The notes under the pieces were generated by a model. It saw only the letters and a list, made by a program, of their open reading frames with translations. It was not told where the DNA came from and did no database searches. From NCBI GenBank assembly GCA_032191485.1, contig JAVDOI010000009.1, positions 19,331,343-19,395,342 of the forward strand: a stretch of DNA of 64,000 bases. The letters run 5' to 3'. A program made the position numbers and the translations under genes. The stretch's first letter is position 1; every line of letters begins with the position of its first letter. This DNA comes from Leptoclinus maculatus (taxonomy: Eukaryota > Chordata > Actinopteri > Perciformes > Stichaeidae). Below are positions 25,884-40,679 of the stretch, piece by piece.

Positions 25884-28800
25884 GTAAACACCTTACCCTG
25901 CACCAGCGTGTAGAAGGAGTCTATTGATGACAGGTTGGTTGTGATGGAAACGTCCTCATCCCTCCCCGACGTCTCAATGTCCACAGCAACAGCCCCTGAC
26001 GACATGTCGCCGTGGAGATTGGTCACCACGCCGGTGGGGAAGGTCACATTAGTCAGACGACCCTCACTGTCATAGCTACAAGGACAGAGAGGGATGCAGG
26101 GAGGGGGGAATAAAGGGACATTAGTGTCTATTACTGTAATGTGCTTTATGGAACCCTGTAGAAAAGAAATGACTCGACATTACACACACACACACACACA
26201 CGTGGCCATAGCTGAATGTGCTAGACCTGGTTGTAAAGAATAGCAATTTCAGAGGAGGTGGAATGAAAACTGGATATACCCAGCAGGAGGAAGAGCTTGA
26301 ATTCCAATTAATCTAATTAGAGGAAGTCAATGAATTACTCAGTTATGAAACTAGGTTTTCAATTATTTAACGTCTCGTCAGAAGACTAATCGTTCGGTGT
26401 CCACTGGTCCAACTAAAGGTTACGTCTCGACATAAACTAGTAGAGACAGTGAAGAAATCAAAGAGTGTATGTTATAAATCTATTCGTTCAGATTGATGTT
26501 GCCCACTTTGAGGTGATTTGAGCAGATGGAGGAGCTGATGCGATTCTGTCACAAATGTTTTCTCAATGGCATAAAACCATTAAGAGCTAAAATAAGTCTC
26601 AGTAACTTGGTAAAGTACCTGTAGATGGCTTATGAAATACAAAAATCCAACTTTATTGTTTGTTTTGTTTTTGCCTTCCATTATCACACAGCAGACATGT
26701 ACCCAAATATGAACAGAGTAATGCTGCTCACTCATAGAAGGTAGTCCAGCCTATTTGGAGGCTTTTGGTAGCAAGCAAGCCGCTGTTGCCATGGTAACTA
26801 AACAAGACCAGTTCCTGACCCTGAGCCGTGAGAGTCTTCAGACCACCGTTAGTCCCGATGGTCAACCAGATGACCTAGACACACACAAACACAGCAACAG
26901 CCACAGTAAAACATGGTCCTCAGACAGTAAACATCAACGTTTGCTTCATTTAAATATTAATATTATTAATTAATTACAAAATAGTGTTTTCTTGAAACTT
27001 TTGTGAGAAGCAAGATAAAGATGAAACAACAATAAGTGGTTCATTTGCTGGCTGAATGCAGGTGCTTTGATAACTTTAACTTCTGCTCATCTCACCTGGT
27101 TGTCAGGGGCAACCACACGTACAGGCATCCTGTTGGTATCTCTACGGATACGGAGGGTGTTCCCGCTGCTGTCTGTCACCGCGGTTACATCCTCCTCATT
27201 GCTGAGAGTGAAGGAATGGAGCGTGGTAAATGACAAAGTGAAAATTAAGTTTGAAAAGAAGGACAACAATGAAGAAAGCGCCGAAACTAAATGTATTTCA
27301 AATGTAACAAAATATTTCAAAGCAACTATGTGTTCATTTCCACACAAACCAACCTGTAGCTGAAGTTGTATTTATAGTCCCCAGTGACCAGAGACATGGT
27401 GAACTGGTGAGTCCCATTCCCATCAAACACATAGAGCTCTTGGGAGGCTGGAGAGGCCACTTCATAGGAGCTGGGACCTGAAGCCAGAGAGCCTGACGAC
27501 ACACAAGCAGATGGACAGACTTGTGATTGCTGTATCATTTACTGTATCTTCTTTTTATTATACATATATTTATATATTATATTATATACGTTGGGAAATA
27601 TCTGGGACAGTTCTGCTGACCAGCTTGTGCAGCAATCAGAGCCTCAGATCCTTCATTGAGTCTGCCTTGTCAGTGTGTAGCCACTGTTCAAACCCAAAGG
27701 ATCCTTACTGGCCCAAACACTGGTCCATGTGGTCCACATTCCATGTAATACATACGTCACGGCATGCAAATGAATGGAGATGCCTCATAACACATGAACT
27801 CTACCATCTTCCATCTTATTTTTTCTAATATTTGATGGGGGACAACATAAGCGTATTACACAGGCTACTTCAGATTCAGATTCAACTTTATTGTCATTGC
27901 ACAGAGTACAAGTACTTAAATTCACTCATAGCATTCCACAAAGGGAACTCAACATTATAGCTTACAGTACTGCTCCTTCTTGTCTCTATGAGGGTTTCAC
28001 CTGTTATAAGTAGCAGGGAGACATGTGAGGTGGAGAGGTGTGAACGAGTAGCTGATCTAAAGAAGAGCTTCACCAATCCTGGTTGGATATTAAAATAGAT
28101 TATGAAAAAAAAAGTATGAACGCACTATGGTACAAAAATTCACTCTTCTTTATGGCTTCTTTTCACACCCTCCACTGCCTTACATTGTCAAAATATGCTT
28201 GGTCTTTTGATGATGATAATTTTAAGTTACATGTTCCGTTGTCGTCTTTAGGTTTGTGCCGTGGTATCGTTTCAGTATCAGCATCGAGATACTTGAGGCA
28301 GGTATCGCTTCAAAGCCATCATTCTGGTATTGTAACAACACTAACGGTGTACACATACCAGTAGGTGGCTGGTTGCATCGTATAGCTCGAATCCGGATGT
28401 TTCCCAGATCAGCCATGTACAGCGTCCCATCCGGAGACACCACCAAAGACGAAGGACAATTAAGCCTTGCGTCTTTAGCATAGCCCTCTCCTGTTTGATA
28501 GCAGTCACAGTTGGCATCGTTCTGCAAGACAGAGGGAGGTCGGGGGTGGGGTGAGGGAACAGTGGGTAGGGTGACAGACAGTGACATTACATGAGCAATT
28601 CAACTTGGCTTATGTTATGGAGAGTGGAGAGGAGAAGTGGGCACCGTCAAGAATTCAACTGGTGAAAAACTCTCATCAATCAAATGTTCTTTATTGTGTT
28701 ATATTACTAATATATTAGTGTTGACCAGATACCAGCTGCAGTCACTGTGCTATTGTTTTACAATTAAATGACATATATTCTATATTAAATTGTATTCATA

Positions 28801-30362
28801 TAATTATTTGACTGCTACACATGTATTGTGGGTTTGCTGACCTGGACTGTACTATATCATGAACCAATGAAGATTAAGATATAAAATGAAGAAATAAAAG
28901 AAGGACATGGAGAATGCTTTTCAATGCTCCTCTGTATGTAGTACTAGGTAGATGTGGTACAGACCTTGCAGTCACAGTCAGATGGCTCTCCAGCTAGGTG
29001 GGTAATTTCTCCATCAGTCGACACCTGGTGGGGTGAAAGTCACAAATAGACATTTAGCAACAGAAGGGCTCTTTCACAGAAAAGAAAACCACACTCAGTT
29101 CATCATCTTCATTTGTCTAATGTTCCTGTATCTGGGGTTCAAATCAGACTTGGTACCTTTGTTGCTAATTACTGACTTGGACAGAGATTCAAAGTTGTGC
29201 TTCCTTGATGCAAAAATTGTTCATCTGTTAATCAGGAACTCACTGCACATGAATGTACCGTGTACTGTATTTGCTGAAGATTACCTGTCGGATCCGGTGG
29301 ATTTTCTTTTCGTCTGTCTCTGCGATGTAGAGGACACCGCTGTAGGACAAAGCGATGGCTGTAGCTCCCTCTAGCATGGTCTGGACCGCTCTCTTCCCCA
29401 TAGTATATTCTATACCAGGTACCTGGCAGTGCATGGGACGACCTGCCACGATACGAACCTGAACACATACATTTGCAAAGTTGTTACTAGCTGCTAGCAA
29501 AAGTTGATTTATTAAACCAATATTTCATGAAAAAAGGCACATGTAGGACATTTGTAAAACATGGACTGTGGTTAATGTGGGTACCTGTCTATTTTCAGTG
29601 ATCTGCAACACAACGTTGTTGTCCAGGACGTAGATGGAGTTATCCATGGGATTGATGGCTAGATCTGTGGGCCATTCTAACCGAACCTGGATGTTAAGAA
29701 CACAGAGAGAGTTTCACATGCTACTCTGACTATATACTTCAGTTAAACTATACTGTACTTTGCTATCTGATCCTGTTGATTCTAATACTGATATACGGTG
29801 TATTTCCTGGTTTGATAATGATGTGTATAAAATCAAAACCTTCATGATTTCTAGGTCTGCTGCCTCAGTATAAAGAAAACAGGGAGAGCAATCACCTAAA
29901 AAAAATGTTAGTCATGTAAAAAATCATGGTTACATGACATAAGGAGTTATTTTAAAGTACTTTATCTAAAGAAAGAAGTCTGGACGTGTTGTTTACATTA
30001 AATGTCTTCGATAAACTATGTCTATACCCACAACATGGGGTGTTTTTAATATCAGCCAGTTTATATATTGTCTACTAAATGTCCCCTTTGTTCAAATGCT
30101 GCATTCACAAACATATTAAAGTGACTGTACGCTTAACTTGAAAAAGAGCAACATGAATCTACAGAAAGCTGTAGTTGAACATGTGTGGGCTGTCAGTTCC
30201 ACAAGTGAACTCAAGAGGTCAACTAGATAACTGCCAGAAGTCAAACTGAGCTAAAGTCTGCAGCGGGGAAAACACGGTCAGAGTTCAGATAAGTGCAACT
30301 CTGCAAGAAATGCCCCCAAACCACGGTCCTGTGTCCACAAAACAAAGACCACAACACACACA

Positions 30363-30446
<84 letters not shown>

Positions 30447-30492
30447 AAGCCTTGTTTAATCTTTTCCTTAAGGTCTAATACTTGACACTTGC

Positions 30493-30529
<37 letters not shown>

Positions 30530-33443
30530 GTAGGTGGTGTTCTTTCCATTCTGAAGTCCATACCATGTATGTAAGATTGTACATTCTCACTAAAAACAAG
30601 CTGTAAAAATAAAAATTAAGTTGTTTCCCTTCTTCTATCTTACTCTCTGTCTCTTCTTATTTTTGCCAGTCTGATGAGTTTCTAAAATTAATTAAGGAAA
30701 AGTCAGTAACCAGATCTTAATCGTTGCAGAGCATCCTATCAACTGGATTGAATCTCAATCATACCTGCAACTAATTTACGTTTACTGGAAACATTTAAAT
30801 CCAATGCAAGTGTGATATTGTTTTATATATATATACAGGGAAGCAATCAGAGTCTGATGGGTGCACAGAGCATACTTAGGTACTCCTTGAATGTTACCTG
30901 TCTTATGTGCATGCTGGTGTCACAGGTCAAAGGTCGTGCAGAGGTCAGGTCGTTGCTGCCCAGCACTGTGGAGATGATTCCATTACGATCCACCTTCCTG
31001 ATCATAATCCCATCCACAAAGTAAATCAAACCGTTTCTATCAACTGCGACGCCTGTAGGGAACACAAACACAAACACAAACTTCAGTATATAGTTGTCCA
31101 GTTGATTATCAATACATCAACTTTCTGAAAATGAGAGTGAGGTATTTCTCCTGTGGGGGAGTCCGGTTTCAGGAGTGGACTTAAATGCAGTACTGTATGT
31201 GTATGTAGGTCAGGAGGCCTATCGATTAAATGTGAACAAAACGTACAGTAACAGCCTAAAAAGTGTAAAATAAGCACGTCATCGTGGCTACAACACACCA
31301 GGTTCATGCGTGCATAACCAATCAGTCAGTGTGTTTTCATTCAGTGATATTGACTCATTTAGAATATGTTCCCATCCAGACTTGAAGCAATGATGATATG
31401 CCAACCATTAGTGACACTTGCAAATGCAGGGGAGCCTCCAATTTGCATGAAATCTTTATTCAGCCACATTTATTGTCAGGGACGTTGATGCCGTTGAGCT
31501 TTGAGGTGCAATAAACACAGACCCAGTTGTGAAGGACCTATATCATCACTGTGGTAGCGGTATCCCCATGTTGCCAATTAAGTAGGAGATGGAAGAATGG
31601 ATGTGAATGGATGTGTGGAGTTGGTACTGTTTGGTGGATGGAGCAATTGGCCCTTCACTAAGCCCCACCCAAGCTGTTAGAGCTACGTTACCATGGAGCC
31701 CACACTGTCACTAACTGCACTCTCTGCCCTAAATATGATCTATTTTTGGGAAAATTAAAAAGCAGTTTCAGAGAGAAGAAGACAGAAGGGTCTACAGTAT
31801 GTGTTTGAAGGATCTATCCAAGATGTCAAACTGATTCAGCAGCGAAAACAGGTTGAAAAGATAAAGATAGAAGCTAAAGCTACAGATCAGAGTGTAAAAG
31901 TGAACCACCACATCACCTGGTGATCCAGGCTATTAGTCATTTATTATAATATATACAGTATTTATTAATAGCTGTTAATAGCTGTGCTATTATTGTTAAA
32001 GCTCTCTCTCTCTCTCTCTCCCTGTCCCCCCATGCCCCCCCCTCTCTCTATACAGATGGCTGCCCACCCAGAGCCCAGTTCTGCCCAAGGTTTCTACCCG
32101 TTAAAGGGGAGTTCCTTCTTCTCGCCCCGGGGACTTTGAACGTTTCAGTACAGCTCTACAAAATTCTAGCGCCAGTAAGATGATTTTCTAAGGATAAGAA
32201 AGCTGATGAAATTCCCTTTTCTAAATGTAAAACCAAATATGTGTGTTGGGACAAACTTCCCACTCAGAAATGTATGATACATACAGGCCAAGATTTGAAT
32301 TAAGTATGAGTGCACAGGTCAAACGTTTGTGCCCTTGTTTCTGAACTAGGTCTTCCTCAGCAACAATAGTTATGAGGCAGGCTTGAAAAATAACCACCTA
32401 CCTAGTCATCCCTTGTGTTTTGTGTGTGTGTGTTCTGTGTGTACCTTTTGGTCCCAGTAGTTGTGCCTCTGTAGCTTTTCTTCCATCTCCACATCGTGCT
32501 TCATCAAATGGAGGGCATTGTTCCCCTGTACCAGCCACTACTTCTCCATTACCTGAACACACACACACACACACACACACTTGTATTGCAACAGCCCGTA
32601 TCCACTTTCTTTTTCCCTGCTATGTTACCAGCATTTAAATTGCCGTGGATGAGTGTGTGTACATTACACTGAAATTATCAATTGAAAAAAACTGATTACT
32701 TTAATTTCTGTCAACATGGTGTTTTACTGGGGAAATGAAGTGAATGCTTACTGATGAGGTCACGGGCGCCGCTGAGCATCTTGGGTCGGTAGATCCGTCG
32801 AGAGTTGGTGTCGGACACATACAGCTGCCCTGTTACTGGGTCGGTGGTTAAATAGTAGCGGTGAGCAGGGTTGTTGCTATGGGGGGGTGGGTAACAAACA
32901 GGATGGAGACAAGAAAGAATTGGTTTAGTCGTGCTATATCTTTAACAACGTCAGTATCTCTGACGCCAGGGATTGAACACATAAACAATTCAAGAAATAC
33001 ACCCAGTTTTGAACATGGACACTAAAATCCCCCATGTGTCCTTGATGGATTGTTTCCTTCAGATCACCCTGCTGACACATGATCCAAAGTCTGACTGGAA
33101 ACAAGCTCACAATGAAATCACCATCAGCAGAGCAGGTTTACTTCGGTTCCAGCGTCATTATAAAGGAAATAAAAGAGACTTTCTGGAGCTGAAGATAATG
33201 AAGAAGTAATGAATAAAAGGAGGGTTGATGAAAGAACTGAAAGAAACTGGTGTTAATTTACTTCCAGTGGAATACCAGGTGCTTGAAGGGTGTGTGTGTG
33301 TGTGTGTGTGTGTGTTTGTGTAACTCAGGGGAATGAAAGGCAGACACAGTGCGTTGCTATTTCTGTGAACATGTTTTTGATTCTTTTTTCTATAGAAGTG
33401 TAGTTGTGATATTCGTAAGTGAGAAAGTCAGTAAGTGCATGTG

Positions 33444-33488
<45 letters not shown>

Positions 33489-33626
33489 GACAGTAGGTTG
33501 GTCCCTCTATGTCAGTCTGAACAGACCTACGTGGTTGAGATGGGCCTTGACTTGACTGTGACACATTCTTAATGATGCCTGCCACACTGTCATGTAAAAT
33601 CCATCATACACGCATACACACGCACA

Positions 33627-33693
<67 letters not shown>

Positions 33694-36600
33694 CAAGTGT
33701 CAAGCATCAGACCTCAACACACTTGGGCGTGGATGTATACATATGCACTCGCCTCTAGCCATGAGTCTCAGCGGTTGGCGATAATCAGCAGATGATCACA
33801 GGCTGTTAATTAAGACAGCTAAAAATAGACAGGACTGTCTGTGCTTTTCTGTACTTGTGAGGCCCCGGCGTGCTGCATGCTGCGTGCCCTTTTGTTTTCA
33901 TTTATCCTTTATTTAAGCAGAAAACCCCCACTTAGAATAAAACGCTTTCAAGATGGAGGATAGGCAGTATCACAGACAAAACCCTGGTACCAGACAGACA
34001 AGCAAAGGGACAAGGAATAAGGAGTGATGGATGAGGTGACGCTTGAATAAGGAAAGGATAAAGAGGACAGGACAAGAGGAAGCCTGAACATGAGGGAATA
34101 CACTTCTGAGAGAGTAGTAAAATAAAGTAAGAATGAGGAAAAGAAGGAGACAAAAGAAGGAACTAAAGGCGAGAGAAGAGACAAGAACTCAAACAAGAGA
34201 GGAGAATGAAATAATTACAACCAATGAAACAGAACTCAGAGTCAAGATGGCGTGAATAAGTAAACAAGGGATTTTACAGAGCATTTTGACTGCACAGGAG
34301 TCGGCATCAAGAAAATATGAGGGCCGCCAGGGCTTGTGACAATAAGTGAAAATGTGATCGGTCACCCTGTGATGAAGCTTCACTGTTAGTCACCAGGAAC
34401 ACTCAAGTGTCAAAGTCAGACTTTCTTCTCTCAAGGTCACAGTTGTTAAAATTGTTAATCTTCTCGTTGCTCCTCACTCAATCACCGCCAGTTAAAACCG
34501 CTCCTGAAGGACATGACAGTGCTTACAAAGACTTGCCTCTCCACTGCCCGTTGGGTGGCTTAGTTGTTCGGGAGTAATTTGCAGAGTGCATTGATGGGAG
34601 GCGAAAACCAAGGCCAGCTCTGTTTGATGCATGGAAAGCATTTTATTCAAACTGGAGCCTTTGGCTTCTTCAAACACCAGTGGGACATGTCATCACCCAA
34701 GCCTGTCAACTCTGAGGACATCAGAGGGGGAATTCAAGCTTGAGTGGGAATTCTCCACCAGGTTTCAAGATCTTTAGCAGTATTGGGCCAGTGTGTTCTT
34801 TGTTGGTCAAGCCAGAAGACTTAAAGGAGAAAAAATCTGGATTTGCCCCCATTTAAATGGATTGGATTTTAAAATGCAGCGTAAGTCCCTTACTGGGACC
34901 CATGGTTCCCCCGGGTACTAGGAACCTTTTGAGGAACTCATTGTGTTTAGACTTTTTAGATGTCAGCGGATTGAGCGCTGTAGAAGTTCAATTAACTTTG
35001 AGTAGTGTCCGACCGAACAAGATTACTCATCTAGATTACATCTAGATGAGTAATCTAAGTTCTACAAGTATTCAGAGCATTATCTGATCCCCGGCTCATC
35101 AAAGGACAAAGAACCATCTACCATCAAGATTGGGAGCGCATGGAGATATCGTGAACTGCTTCCCGTAACCACTTTGCAACAGCAGTGTATCGACTTCAAA
35201 GACATTTGCTCGACCCGTTTGGTGGGCGTCTGAGGCCAGCTGAGGACTACCATTTCCTGACTCCTTCAACCGGCAACCATCGTTTTTCGGGAATCATCAC
35301 CCACTGCAAGGTCTTTTGGAACTATGCTGCACAAAGTAGGAAACTCACACCTTCTAATATGATTAAGAGTTGGTGTCGGATAGCGTTCAGAATTATTAAT
35401 ATTACATTTATAGACCCCCCCCCTGCAGTGTGCTCTCCCCACTGCTCTTCTCCCTCTACACCAATGAATGTACCTCAGAGGACCCGTCTGTTAAACTCCT
35501 GAAGTTCACAGATGACACAACGGTCATCGGCCTCATCAGGGACGGTGATGACTCTGCGTACAGACGGGAGGTTGAACAGCTGGTCCTCTGGTGTGGTCAG
35601 AACAACCTGGAGCTGAACAAGCTCAAAACTGTGGAGATGACAGTGGACTTCAGGAGGAGCCCCCCAACACTGCCCCCCCCCCCCCCAGTGTCAGTGTTGT
35701 TGTCCTTGTTTTTTTTATTTATATTTTTTTATTTTTGTTTATTTGTAAATTCTGTGTATGTACGTGGACAGCAACGAAAAACCGGAGTCAAATTCCTTGT
35801 ATGCGTACGCATGGCCAATAAAGCTGATTATAGGTTAGAGTAGAGTCGGTGTCTTAGGAAATCACATCCTTCCTTCACTATCCCAAATCATTCCCATTTG
35901 CAATTTGAAACTCATTTATTCACTGGTATCACTGTTCATTTGTTAATCCATTTATTCTTTCATTTGGTTTTATTATAAATAAAACACACATCTATCGTCA
36001 AGTTATTGTCTGTCATATTCTTTCAAAGCGGGAACTAAAGATCAATGAACGTAGAACTTACTACTGCGATATTGAGACTAATTCATTGATTATCAACTTG
36101 TTGAATTCCTTTGATCTATTTTCCTCCAGAAGGAGGTGCAAGATTTAACACAACTGCTACACACCGCAATGTCCTTGATTTATTTATATGACATATTATT
36201 CACCTTGTTTATGTGAAAAGAGTGTAAAGAATGTCTGAAACTAGTTGTTGTTTTTGCTTTGCCTGTATGAAAACTTTCACGACCTTGAATGAATTTGAAA
36301 AGAACAGCGAGACAGCGAGAAATAAGGAAGACCAGTAACCACGGCCAACATCTTCAACCCCCCCCCCTGACGTCTCTCCTTGCTAGGGGCTGCTGCTAAA
36401 GCGATGACTTCATCTGAGCTGACAACGGAAGAATAGGCTCGATTTTGTGTGAACACTTGTCCACATTAGAGAGGGAAAGAGGATGAGACTGAGGGAGACA
36501 AAGACAAAACTAATGAGGGGGTTTCATTTGATGGTAGCAAACATTAGGGCTACGTTCCTCTCTCTGCCCCTTAGGTTAATAACTGAATGGATAATTAAAT

Positions 36601-39600
36601 ATTTCCAGATGTTACCAGTTGCTTTGGTGAGTAAAAGGTGATCATGACAGAAATGGTGGCCAAAACTAAGCTACGGTAAGCTAATTGACTAGCTGCTGTG
36701 AAGACTGTACGCCTGTCTGGTCAAACATCATCTGTTTGTCTGACCCATTTTGACAGCTACTCTACATGATTCATTCTGCAGCTATAAAGCATTAATGGAC
36801 TTCAGGAAGAAATTATGAATGCTAAATTAGCCTGCTAACAGCTTGATCCAGCTCACTGTCTCCTTGATGCACCTTGGGCTAAGGACGTCAGCGTAAGCAG
36901 GTCTGAAAGCTGCCAGGAATGAGCAACAGTGATTGTTTTTATTTTAAAAGGAGATAAGAAGGATGAAAGAAATGTGCAGACTAGAGTCTGGTGCGTCAGC
37001 AGCAGAAATGGATGGTGGAATGAAAAGAAGTTGAAAGGTTGAAAAGGATTAGTCACTCTTACCTATGTCTGAAATCTTTGTTTCTTTAATACAGCGCAAG
37101 CAAAGGAAGGAAAAAAAAGAGGAAACAGGAGTTAGTAGACAGGTTGTTTTCTAAAAGGTAATGTGACTAAAATCACTGGAAGAAAAAACAAGAGCAAAAG
37201 TTGCAGTCAGATTTAGAATTTAAATCATGCTTCAGAAGTCAATAGGAAAACGATTTCAGTTGTTAGAATAGGAGTTAGAGAAATGAGCACTCAACAGTGT
37301 GCCAGAAGCACATTTCCAGATTCCGGGCACTAAATCACTGATCTTTTCTCTTTTAGCACTTTGGCTAAAGAGTAAGTACTTGAATATTAATCAGTGGCAA
37401 AGTGTCCAATCTGGCCACGCATCTATCCCTCTCTTCCTTTATGTCTTCAAGTACTGTTCAAAGTCATGCGAGACCAATGATGGGGAGTTGAACAGTTGAG
37501 TGCCAGAAGGAAAGCGGAGGCAGAGAGATGGATTCAGATGCTAGGTTTAAATTAAAAACCAAGGACTCACAAGTCAATCAGCTCATTTTTCACACATGTG
37601 TAAACTGTAGGTCATATTTTCATTTACTCAAATCCACCAACTCTCATGCATTTGCAAAGACCCTGAGAATCCGATGGCAGAGTTTTACTGTTAAATGGAT
37701 CCTGAGTTGTCTGAGTGAGACCTTTATCTTTGTGACACTCAGGGATGTATTCTCTGGATTAGGTTTAGATCCCCGATCTGGCACCAGCGGCCATCCTCCC
37801 TCCCCTCTTACCTCAGCTCCATGACACTGGTAACATTCCCTGAGGGGAAGATCCTCCTGATGTAGTTGAAGTCTCCAACGAAGATGCTGCCATCTGCTCC
37901 GCAGGCCAGAGCCAGGGGCGCTAGCAGCTTATTGCCCTCTGCCTGTCCGTTACAGCTGGGGCAGGAGATGCTGCGGCGACGTCCATTTCCTGGGACAGGA
38001 CGTTGAATCAATTGTTACCGACTGAAACATTTGGTTTCTGCTCTTTCCACAAAACAGACCAGTCCAGTTGGGAGCTTATTTCAAATTCATTATATCCAGT
38101 CAGGTTGTTGAACACTGTTCTGGACCAAGCATTTATTTAACAATGTCAAGCCAAAGAAAGAGTGAAAAATGTAGGACTGATGCACTGTCCACCATCTCAG
38201 AGACCCAGGGTTTATTCCCTGTAGGGGCACTTCAGAAAAGTTAGCCAGAACTTGTAAAGGCATTACGCAAAACAAGTGGAGCTGAACACTGGCAGTTTAA
38301 AAGACCAAAATGTGTCAGACCAGAAGTATTGCAGACAAGGACTGCAGTACAATTAACATTCCTAATCAGTAAAAAACAACGTGAATGAATTGCACTTCCT
38401 CTGATAGGAGATGGTGTCTTTCTACAGAAAAGTGTGGCATCGCTATACAGACTGAGATTGCAGTCTTGGTGAGTACACAGAGAAACTACAAGGAGGAACT
38501 ACACTGGATACGTGAGTTGCAAATGCCAAATATTTTTATTAGGAACTGAACCAAATAAGGAAAAACCTTAAAAGATCTAGCAACATGCTCCAACCCAACG
38601 ATACTACTGAGTCCATACAATCTAAATTTAAAGTCATCAGTTCTATAAACAACAAAGCCAATTTCTAACTATTAACTTGACCAAACTTCTGAAACTATGA
38701 AAGCCTTTCAAAACAACACTGCTATCTTATAATCATCACTCGTGGCTCCGGCCTGTAGCTTACGTTAGCCATCTGTGTGTTTTCTATGCTGTACAGTCTG
38801 TGCACACATTGATACTTTATGTATTTGATTGAATCCAATACATAAACTGCAGCCTCTAAACCAGCAAAAATAAGAAACCGTGTAATTCTCAAAGCGCCCG
38901 CAAAGGGTGAGATGCAGTCATACCTGTGCTGCCAAGCAAACAGTGTCCCGGTGCTACCTCATTTAAATGAGGTAATATGCAGACATTTGGCAAAACATTG
39001 GCCTTTATTTATGCAAATGAGCCTCATTGCAAAAACAGTCCAATTCACAACGATCAGCGCTAATAGTCACGTGCAGTTACAGTGTGAAACAATTAGCGTC
39101 CTCAGATAGTTGCTGGTAACTGAAGGGCATTCATAAGAGGTGTCTGCTCAAACTCATTTATTTTGGGATGCAATGACAGAATGCGATGACAGTTGTGTCG
39201 TGAAAAATAAATGAACAAAGCTGCCCTACATGTCAATTTGAAGAAAAGGTTATTATATAAAAGAATAAACAGATCATTTCTTCCCTCTCCCTCCTTACAC
39301 GCTTCCCTTCCTCTCTCTTGATTTCCTTGGGGAGCTTTGGATGGAAGAGGCACTCTGGCCAGATCCTCCTGGCAAGACCTCTGGCTCTGGCTGACTCGCA
39401 CCCCTCACAACCTACGCATTGGCTTCAAGTGCATTTATACTTTGCCACATGGATAATTGTACTCAGCTGCAAACCTTTATGGACGTGTTTGCGCTGTCAG
39501 ATAGCAGTTGCAAGTGATGATGGAGCTATCAGAGGCTGTAATCCATTCTCTGTGAATTCACCCCCTCAATTTAGTTTTTCTTTTCACAAAGATTTCCCAG

Positions 39601-40634
39601 AGCTAGAGAGCAACTAGCACTCAGAAGGTATTTTTTCTGGGTCCCATGAGTTTCCTGTGGCTCTCGCACTTAAACCATTAGAGCAAAATCACAAGTAATT
39701 CAACTCTGATCACAAACATGCAGGTTCAATCAAGTCAATTATACTTGAATCTGTATTTACCCATGATGCTGCTGATGACCGGGGGCTGCTGGGATATGAA
39801 TATGTTCTCACCATTGCCTTTGTACAGTATACCTGGTGGAGAGAAGACATCAAGGTGAGTTACAGAGAGCACAGAAAGGCAGCAGAGAGAAAAAGCAGGC
39901 AGACCAATTCTACTTTGCATTAACGTCTGTTTTGTGATTGAGAGTTCAGGTACGTTGGAGTTGAGATTTTATTAACACAGCTGAAATATGGCACAGATAT
40001 CGTGCTTTTATTAAAACTCTGATCCGGCCTGTCATTGGGGTTCTCAATGGTGTGATAGTGTATTCGCTTGTTCATTGGACTATATTGCATATTTGAAAGT
40101 GAGGGTGTTGTTATGAGGTTGGTGGATGTGCCCTTAACCTAAAGCATGTCTATACTGAGCTCATGTTCATGACCAGTCAAGTTGTACTTGACTCAGTGTA
40201 ACTACAGGATTCACCTTTTATATAACAAATGGATAAAAGGAAAAAAAGGGCAATTTGAGGATCAGGATTTATTTTCACTACACACATGGACTAAAAACAG
40301 CACCGCTTCTCCCTAACCCAACCCAAATCTTCAAAATTATGGAAGAGTGTCAGCTAAAACCAAACACTTGATATGGAGGAATTCGCAGAACAGTGCCGAT
40401 GAGGAGGAAAGTGTAAAGTATGTTTGTGTGTGTGTGTGCATGTATATGCGTCTCTCCTTCCTATAATGTTTTATGCACCCTGGTCCCAAAAGAAGCCCAG
40501 ACTACAGACAGCATGCACACAGATTTGTTGATATGCTTGTGTTGAAACACATGACACTTTCTCTCTCTTTCCCCACGGGGGTCCCAGAGGATCATACAGA
40601 TGTAAGATTAAAGGGATGCTGCTGCTGCTGCTGC

Positions 40635-40679
<45 letters not shown>

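Larger units (their letters stand above)
22530..25896 (-). other. Intron w22-w23
   Basis: 3367 bp. Holds (CA)n, the minus copy of the dispersed repeat, the telomere-like repeat, and about 2.6 kb without recognised content. The part at 24200-24250 has a short TAACAGCGC tandem. Confidence 0.6.
32877..37062 (-). other. Intron w11-w12
   Basis: 4186 bp downstream of the microexon. CA/GT tracts, the palindrome and the LINE fragment are listed separately; the rest is unassigned. Confidence 0.6.

Noticed and set aside
35185..35502. 105-codon ORF before the L2 fragment
   Set aside because: No recognisable motif; it overlaps the LINE start in another frame.
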